DNA from: Periplaneta americana
Lineage: Eukaryota; Arthropoda; Insecta; Blattodea; Blattidae
NCBI RefSeq assembly: GCF_040183065.1
Contig: NC_091130.1
Location: 122,190,414 to 122,254,413, forward strand
Direction: 5' to 3'
Length of the DNA stretch: 64,000 bases
A program made the position numbers and the translations under genes. Of this stretch, positions 56,735 through 64,000 are shown piece after piece. Each line of letters starts with the position of its first letter. Position 1 is the stretch's first letter. The notes beneath the pieces were generated by a model. That model searched no databases. It worked only from the letters and a program-made list of their open reading frames with translations, and was not told the origin of the DNA.

Positions 56735-57205
56735 TACTGGAAACCGATATAAGCGGGCGTGTGATTTAAAAATCCATAGCGCAGGAAGTTTAAAAATGAC
56801 GTCTCAACATCCGATAAGGGCACAAATACCCACAAAATGTTATGCAATGCATTCCACACATATCAAAGGGTATTTTAAAGAAACATTTTTTCAATATAAT
56901 TTACCGGAAACAACAATAAAATCGGGCGTGTGATTTAAAAATCCATAGCGCAGGAAGTTTAAAAATGACGTCTCAACATCCGATAAGGGCACAAATACCC
57001 ACAAAATGTTATGTAATGCATTCCAAACATATCAAAGGGTATTTTAAATAAACATTTTTTTAATGTAATTTACCGGAAACAACAATAAAAGTGGGCGAGT
57101 GATTTAAAAATCCATAACGTAGTAAGTTTAAAAATGGCGACTCAACATCCGATAAGGGCACAAATATCCACAAAATGTTATGCTATGCATTCCAGACATA
57201 TCACA
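56735..57205. repeat. 169-bp tandem repeat, nearly three copies
   Basis: GGGCG(T/A)GTGATTTAAAAATCC recurs at 56755, 56924 and 57093, exactly 169 bp apart, with ATCCGATAAGGGCACAAAT and CCACAAAATGTTATG in each copy. The frame at 56646-56933 is incidental. Confidence 0.9.
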
Positions 57206-57546
57206 GAGTATATTAAGAATTTGTTTTTGAAAATCGATTCTTTTTCACCAAAAAATGCCATCCTCTCCCCTTAAGGGTAAAAGAATATTACGGTTAAAGA
57301 ATGACTATAATTCAGGAGTATCATTTCTTGAATTAGTATTCTGAAGCTACGTAAATATTTATTTTTGGTCCTACAGAATTTATCTGTTATGGTAACAATT
57401 TTTCGTCAATTTTTAATTACACAATTACGTTTTTCTTATGCATTTATCACAACAATTGTTACAAATCACACCACTCTTGTAAATTCTCATATTTTAGTAA
57501 TAGAAGACAAATTACCAAAATTGAAGATCAATTTAGAGAATATAAA
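57206..57546. other. No recognisable gene
   Basis: A 69-residue frame at 57365-57574 ends inside the neighbouring MITE and matches nothing I know. Confidence 0.4.
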
Positions 57547-57798
57547 TGAATCGCACTTTTTAGAAAGGAACTAAGTCAAAATTTGTCATTTTTATTTCTT
57601 CTGATGAAATGATTAATACTTCCGAGACGCAAAGATAAACAAAGGAAGGAACTTAAACTTTTCCTTGTATCTCTAACATCGAGTTGGTGTTTATATTACA
57701 GGACTGGTACACTGTTAATTATTCATGAAAGTAAGTTCTTTTGCTCTCCTGAAAAATATAACATTTTGACTTAGTTCCTTTCTAAAAAGTGCGATTCA
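57547..57798. mobile_element. 252-bp MITE with perfect 36-bp terminal inverted repeats
   Basis: The arms 57547-57582 and 57763-57798, beginning TGAATCGCACTTTTTAGAAA, are exact reverse complements by my reading. The 180-bp centre is non-coding. No clear target duplication is seen. Confidence 0.85.
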
Positions 57799-58649
57799 AA
57801 TATTTTGATATACTTACATGTGTAGGTAGTTACAGCTCCGAACTGCGACTACTCCGGAAAAATCGCTGTAAAATAGCAACGATGTCACAGTGTGATTTTT
57901 GTGTTCGAATGATTTTTGACGAATGTAGGGATTCGTTTCCTGTCTATATATATTCCAAATCGTCTTGAATTCAATATCACTGCGACCTACTTATCTCTGA
58001 GAAAACCATAAATACCCGTAGGAAAGATTGAAGATTGCTGGGTTTGCAGTGAAAGAACTATTCTTGGGAAGAACACTAAGCATGAATAAACTGTGGAAAC
58101 ATTTATGTATTTATTCGTATTTGAATAAGTCTGTCAGTGATGAAAGAAATGTGTCTCTCTATAATTTTATTGTAACTGGACAATTCAAAGTTTCAAGGCA
58201 ATAAAACATCAATAACAGCTGAGAGCATTTCAATAAAATTACATTGCCGTAGATTATTAACGGCTTGGATATGGGAGAGAAAAAACATAAATATCAATGA
58301 GAAATGTGCATCGCAGCTTCATTATGCTTTGTACACAAAAAATTTCACAGATGTACTGGGGATCAAACCCTTGTCTCTTTGATAAGATAGCGTGAAATAG
58401 CAGCTCAACCCACAGCTGAGCATAGTCTGAGGTTATTTCTTTTGTCGGCGTTTGATATGGACGTCCATGACTGAGCATGACATTTATCTTTACTATGTGC
58501 ATCCGTATAATTCCCAGGTCTCAGAGAACATCAATACCGGTCTTGATGTGTTAGCCAGAAGAAATAATAAAGTATTCGGTGCATACATCAAGGCCTACAT
58601 GTTTTTTTACAGGCTTCCATATTTAAGTAATAGGTTTCATATATGGATA
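57799..58649. other. No gene; possible SINE head near 58320-58440
   Basis: On the minus strand GGGTTGAGCTGC followed 40 nt later by GGGTTTGATCCCC resembles a tRNA-like A/B-box pair. The rest is unrecognised. Confidence 0.35.
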
Positions 58650-59810
58650 TCTATACTAATAATAAATCTGTAGCCGAAATTTTTCTGGTAATTTTCAATT
58701 TTCCAAAAATGATTGGTCCTAACATATATAATTAACCACCCTGAAACCGAAAATCGCTTTTTTGAAATTTTTGTTTGTATGTCTGTCTGTCTGTCTGTCT
58801 GTCTGTATGTTTGTTACCTTTTCACGCGATAATGGCTGAACGGATTTCGATGAAAATTGGAATATAAATTAAGTTCGTTGTAACTTAGATTTTAGGCTAT
58901 ATGGCATTCAAAACAAATTATTTAAAAGGAGGGTTATAAGGGGGCCTGAATTAAATAAATCGAAATATCTCGCTTATTATCGATTTTTGTGAAAACATTT
59001 ACATAACAAAAGTTTCTTTAAAAATAATGTGCGATAAGTTTTATTCCTTGAAAAATTTTTATAGGACTGATATTTAATGAGATAAATTAGTTTTAAAATT
59101 AAAATGACTGCCATCTAAGGCCGTGTAATGAATTAAAAAACAAATGACTTGGTCTATAAGGGGCCTTGGACAGCAAAAATCGAAAGCTATGAAAGATAGC
59201 CTACAGAGAATGTTTCTGTGTTTGTATGAAGTAATATCGGAAGCTAAATTAACCGATTTGTACAATTAATTATTATTTCACCATTGGAAAATGTAGTTTC
59301 TCTAGATGGACATAATGCTATAATGTTATTACAGTAAATTCTGATATAATATAATATAATATAATATAATATAATATAATATGTAATATTATATAATATA
59401 ATTTAAGTTATTTGAAGGGTTCAGAACCATAGTGGGCCAAGCGCCATTTACTGAATACGTAGAAAACAAGGGTTAAAATTAAGTTATTACCATAATTCAA
59501 TGGAAACCTATAACAAGTAAAATAAAATATACACATTAAATCTAAATGATGTCAATCTTCATTAAGCTATTGTTGCATGTAATAAAAATTAAGAAACATG
59601 TTAAAGGAATTGTCATTGCACCAAATGAGTGTCTCTAGACAAAATGATCGCATTTTAATTGTTTGGACGCAATTTAAATTAAGTAACATATTAAACGATT
59701 TATCCTTCTATCAAACACGAATGTTCCCTGGATCAAACGTCCTATTTTAATTATGTAATTACTTTATATTTATTTCTAACGGGTGCAGCGGAGTGCACGG
59801 GTACGGCTAG
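58650..59810 (+). mobile_element. Non-autonomous Helitron
   Basis: It begins TCTATACTAATAATAAATCT directly after an A and ends in GGGTACGGCTAG directly before a T. Just upstream of the end lies a hairpin, GTGCA-GCGGAG-TGCAC. The 5'-TC, 3' hairpin, CTAG end and A/T insertion site together are the hallmarks of Helitrons. No Rep/helicase sequence is present in the 1,161 bp. It contains (GTCT)n at 58776-58806 and an (ATAAT)n tract near 59350. Confidence 0.8.
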
Positions 59811-59989
59811 TATTAAATAAATAAAGATACACAAAGATCTAAATAAATTAACGAACATTTAAATGAGACAATAGAGTACAACAACACAAAAATTACCGTT
59901 AATTTTCAGAGCATTTTAATTTTATTCATATTAAGAGGTTAGTAAATACATACAGTCTCCTTAACTTTTATCTCAATATTAGACGCATG

Positions 59990-60300
59990 CTCATGATTTT
60001 TTGGACTCGACTTCGATCCCTGACGATCTCTGGAGTGACACTTGAGGTAGATACATTTGGAGAAGGTCTTTCCTCAAGGTTCTCCGTTTACTTCAATACC
60101 AGAAATTTCAATTTACCAGAATTTTTCGTTACTCCTCATTTCACAACATTTTGTTTCACAAAGGCGTGCCCCACGCACGAGCTTCGGTGGCATGAGATAG
60201 AAATGTCCTGTCAGATGCAGCTTTCTATGTAATATTCGCGACCATCTTCCAGAATTTCGGCCGATCGGAATACAGACGGCGAGAGGACAGCCTCTATCTG
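59990..60300 (+). mobile_element. Probable SINE fragment
   Basis: TTCGATCCCTGACGATCTCTGG, GGTCTTTCCTCAAGGTTCTCC and CCGTTTACTTC follow the order of a B box and body seen in arthropod tRNA-derived SINEs. The A box is not clear. Confidence 0.4.
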
Positions 60301-60589
60301 ACATTCGTCACTTGATCTGGAAATTGAGTCAGTCAAATTTCGTGCCATTTCCGGCATTGAAAATATACCTCACTACAACTTTCACCCCGTACTTCACTCA
60401 TGAGAAATCAGTGTGCACAATACAAAGCTTGGAGAAGGTCGAAGAAACTCCGTCCATTCTCTTTGCCAAAGAGCCATATTTTTATGTAAATCTACATATT
60501 TTTCCTAACTGTATATGGGGAAGGATAACTTGGAAATTTAGCGTCAAAAAATGTAACCTCTCCTCCTTATATTCACCTTGATCTACTTG

Positions 60590-61180
60590 TCTTCCTCTTC
60601 TTCTCCTTTCCTTTTCTTGCTATCATCATATTTCTCTTTTTATGTAAAATTACGTCTTTCTCTTTACTAGGTATGAGGAGATAACTTGGGAATTGGCTGT
60701 ACATGATAATGGAAGCTCTTCCTTCACCTTTTTATCCTTGTATTCTCATTTTCATTCTTGTATTCTCTTTGTTCTCCTTATACTCCATTTTTATCCTTAT
60801 ATTCTCTTAGTTCTCCTTGTGTTCTCTTAATGCTATCGTCTTTCGCTTGTTCTCTGTGCTTTTCCAATATTCTCTTTGTATTCCCCTTGTTTTCCGTTCT
60901 GTATTCTATATATTCCGCTGGTTCTTTTATTTCTTTACTCTTATATTCTACTTGTTTTCTTCTTATTACTCTTATTATCCTTCAATTCGTATTGTTCTCC
61001 TTTTATTTCCCCTATTCGCTTTCAATTCCCTTGTTCTCCTTATATTCCCCTTTCTTTCCTTTTATTCATTTTTCTCCTTGTGTTCTCCTTGTTCTCGCTT
61101 TATCTTTGCCTTGTTTTCCGAGTTCTCCTTGTCTTCCCCTTGTTCCTTTTGCATTATCCTTCTCCTCTTATTTCATTTCA
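60590..61180. repeat. Pyrimidine-rich degenerate minisatellite
   Basis: Variants of TTCTCCTTGTATTC repeat irregularly for about 590 bp with a strong C+T bias on the plus strand. All three plus frames stay open for 110-149 codons because stop codons are rare in such sequence; these frames are not genes. Confidence 0.8.
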
Positions 61181-61229
61181 TGTACCAACCACACGTAGTT
61201 CTAAATAAAGCTATGCAACATGGTAAAGC

Positions 61230-62275
61230 TATACACCTTTATGGATTAATCGATAAAAATATTTAATTGAATAATCGATTCGATTAAAATTAATCGGTTG
61301 TATTTGATGTTAATTAGTATTTTGTAAATGCAACTCAAAGTAAAAATTCCGACAATATTCGTCTCTCAGAAATTCCTTACTTCAAACACGATAATAGTTA
61401 ATTTGTAACTTCAAAACAGGTAGCAGGTATAGCATAGGGAAAATCTGGACTAGCACTATTGAAAGTTGAAACACAATGTGAAACCCTTATTAAGTTTGTC
61501 AACTCGTCTTCCTAACATATGAAATATATACTTTTCTGGAACTTGCCCCCCTCATCCCTTAGTCATGGCTGCATTGTGTGCAAGTGAGAGAGTAACTATC
61601 TTCTTCTATTTATGAAATTTTGTAACCCGATTACGATAGGAGTCACTTTACTTTTCTGTTGCAGTTTCTTTACTGAGTTTCTAGGTGAAGCTTCTGTGTT
61701 TAATTTTCTAAAGTTAAAAAAAAAACAGATTTCTGTGGTCTGTGAAAAAGTGAGCACTCCATTATGACATAGGTCTATAAGAGTTTGTGAAGTAAAGTCC
61801 GTGAAACGTTTGGAATTAAATTGAACGATTGTGGATAAGTGCTTGACAGAAGAAAAAATCGTGTTTAGTGAAGCAGGAAACATTGTTACTAAACGTAGAG
61901 TAGCACTTATCACATGTTTACATTCATGGATGTAGCAGTTTTAACTAGAGGAGTCGTCATACTTTTTTATTTGTGTTTGTCTAAAAAAAATCACCGAAGA
62001 ATTGACACAATAAATTATAAGTTTATTTACCAATTATGTTAGTAAATAAAATATTATTGTTTTGTAATACAACATATATATACAATATATATATATATAC
62101 ATACATACTACATTTTATACTTATGTTTTGTCACCAAACACAAATTAAGTTTAACAGTAATTGTATTAAGGTACCGTATATTAAAACTTTTTTCAAATCG
62201 ATCAAAGTTCGATTAATCGATTAAATTTTAAATTGTTCATAGATTAAATACTTCCATCGATCGACAGCACTAGTT
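61230..62275. mobile_element. Possible hAT-like element with ATTAATCGATT-rich ends
   Basis: Both ends are rich in ATTAATCGATT (left 61243-61310, right 62195-62230), and the right end, read inverted, begins AGTGCTGTCGATCGATGG, as in hAT families with CGATTAATCG ends. A 105-residue minus-strand frame (61596-61913) lies inside but has no transposase motif I recognise. Confidence 0.35.
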
Positions 62276-63122
62276 ATAAGTGAAAGATATGAAGCATTGT
62301 GGAGCTACGAAACTATAGATTTTTGTCCTTCTCAAGAAATATTTTTTTTATTGAAGAAACCTTGCACATCAAACGTGGCACATTCCATTTGAGGCACTGA
62401 TCTTAATATAAAATTAGTGTATGATTATTATTGACATTGTACTGTTGCATTTTATTGTACAGCACAATACATGATTATTATCGTTATAACGTTTACAGAG
62501 AGTCTTCTAGTCCTGCTCCATTTCTAAGTTAAATTTAATTCAACTGTTGTTTCTACCTTTTTCTCGGAAATCAGACTCTTCGCTTGCTCCTACTATGGTA
62601 TTCCTACAAATGGCTCGGTGTTGTATTGTCTGCCGTTCCTTCTGTTTAACCTCTCCGTCTTTCTCGAAATTCCTTCTTACAAATTTCAGTTCCTCACCGA
62701 CATATTCATTATGCTGACGACAAAGAAAATCCAGCTATGCTCCTTATAAGCCTTACCTCCTTTATTACACTTCTAATTAGACAGTTGAGAGCAGTCAAAG
62801 TCCCTGATTCGTATGATGAGTTGACGTAGGCTTTTACAATACAGGTATGTCATAATTATTTATTTTCAAACGTTAACCTTCTGAGTTTTCATTTCACTGG
62901 AATTTGTGTTGTTTTTGTACTTAATCTCAGTATTCTCTGAAGTCTCATAGATAGTATCAAACATAGCAAATTTGTCACATATTAGTTTGAAAGTCTAGAA
63001 GTGTTGGGTATCATTATATCTAAATCATATTATTGGGTACATGCAAAAGTTTGTAGCGCTTTCCGCTTTCAAAAAAGTTTTCGCTTGAAATGAACGGAAG
63101 ACAAAACTGAATCAGTATTATA
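62276..63122. other. No recognisable gene
   Basis: The only hint is TTGGGTACATGCAAAAGTTTG at 63037, which recalls a mariner terminus. Confidence 0.4.
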
Positions 63123-63371
63123 TTAAAAGATACGATGGTGGAAACCATGGATCACAAAACGCGTCACTACGTGCCTCAGTTCATATTCTGCTCGCATCCA
63201 TTCCTTATTTACCATGGCATCAGTATTGTAGAAGCTTTCACTTATGGAGTCCCTCTTCATTCGGAGCTCTCGTAGCAGTTCCTCACATGCTGGTGTAGAT
63301 GGCAGTAGCATTCGCAGTCTCAGGTCTTCAACCAAGAAAGTTTCCACGGCTAAGACATATGTATATCTTGA
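63123..63371 (-). CDS. Unrecognised open frame, possibly a truncated coding fragment
   Basis: The minus strand from 63371 reads SRYTYVLAVETFLVEDLRLR, MLLPSTPACEELLRELRMKR and MRAEYELRHVVTRFVIHGFH before a stop. Its composition (many Glu, Arg, Leu, few rare residues) is more protein-like than most frames here. The formal frame runs to 63395, but the last part enters a probable hAT terminus. No domain recognised. It could be a transposase C-terminus or the end of a host exon. Confidence 0.3.
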   Translation of the reverse strand, partial: SRYTYVLAVETFLVEDLRLRMLLPSTPACEELLRELRMKRDSISESFYNTDAMVNKEWMRAEYELRHVVTRFVIHGFHHRIF

Positions 63372-63504
63372 TAGCAGTAGCGGCCGGTGATCCAAATCCT
63401 CGGTGAGGCCAGATGCAACTAGTTTAAGTGCCTCCGATAGAAAATGTTTATTTATGATATATTATTATTGTTATATTATTATTACTGTATTATTATTATT
63501 AGTC

Positions 63505-63546
<42 letters not shown>

Positions 63547-64000
63547 TACTAATGAAAAATAATAGTTTCACTCGCCAAATAAGCTGTTATGCTGCGAGTT
63601 TCAGTGATTGTTTCAGTGTGATGAAGCAACCCATATTATGTGTTGAAATTTCCCTTTCTTTCTTTTCTTTTAATTTTTTTCCTTTGACAGCAACAAACAA
63701 GGCCAACAGAGAAGTTTATTTTGCACCACATTATCACTTAACCATTAATGCTGCCCATACCAGGATGTAATAGAAACTCGCGTTTTAAGATTATCTGTCA
63801 GAAAAATTGTCGGCTCTCTCTTTATTTAAAACTTCCTTTCTTTCAATATTATTTCTTCTCAAAAAAGGACATTCTAACAATGAATTAACTACACCAGCAT
63901 TATTTCTGGCATTTGTTTCTGTTTATATTTTCCCGAAATACATAACAACATTGGCCCAGATTTACTACACGAAGTACAATAGTACAACACCCTCGCTAAG
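63372..64000 (+). mobile_element. Probable hAT element, entering the window edge
   Basis: CAGTAGCGGCCGGTGATCC at 63372 looks like a hAT terminal repeat. An (ATT)n tract follows at 63476-63546. No transposase is recognised before the window ends, so the other terminus cannot be seen. Confidence 0.45.

Noticed and set aside
60758..61266. Three overlapping plus-strand frames of 110-149 residues rich in Phe, Ser and Leu
   Set aside because: Pyrimidine-rich sequence has few stop codons in any frame. Three frames open together is a sign of composition, not coding.

Overview
This is a repeat-dominated, AT-rich piece of an insect-type nuclear genome. It has no operons, no ribosome-binding-site-led genes and no host gene I can name. 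It carries several LINE families, Penelope, Tc1/mariner, hAT, MULE, PIF-like and THAP/P-like transposons, a Helitron, many tRNA-derived SINEs, and long (ATT)n, (TAAG)n and (TA)n tracts. The LINE protein at 49235-49858 and several SINE bodies look like families I associate with cockroaches, Periplaneta in particular. That organism call is inference from memory; a nucleotide search would settle it.

Layout. 0-6 kb: an inverted-repeat element (about 85-1515), then a MULE-like foldback element (about 1613-5460) that keeps a FLYWCH-finger fragment and is filled by about 41 copies of a 77-bp minisatellite. 6-10 kb: a Tc1/mariner-type element with a SINE in one terminal repeat, a Tigger-like MITE, a broken mariner transposase and a LINE fragment. 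10-14 kb: a 951-bp tRNA-like composite bounded by a 13-bp target duplication, a SINE, degenerate tandem repeats and a LINE reverse-transcriptase relic. 15-20 kb: a PIF-like element, a Penelope-like element split by a SINE, and more SINEs. 20-27 kb: a LINE relic invaded by a mariner and by a hAT with a perfect 8-bp target duplication, then a foldback MITE and two further hAT relics. 27-40 kb: paired LINE 3' ends, a second Penelope copy, TA-flanked MITEs, a perfect 175-bp tandem duplication and several stretches with nothing recognisable. 41-46 kb: one LINE split inside its coding frame by a 3.7-kb nest (THAP-type element, mariner, SINE). 46-54 kb: a second copy of the hAT, a mariner relic, SINEs and two LINE copies ending in (TAAG)n. 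54-57 kb: a tandem array carrying four tRNA-like units, each followed by a T5 tract, then a 169-bp tandem repeat. 57-64 kb: a MITE with perfect 36-bp arms, a non-autonomous Helitron, a pyrimidine-rich minisatellite and possible hAT ends.

Almost every open frame here is either a transposon relic or an artefact of a simple or tandem repeat. The nested insertions give a relative order of events. The entries most worth a second look are the MULE/minisatellite element, the tRNA-like composite at 10744-11694 and the tRNA-like tandem array at 54454-56560.
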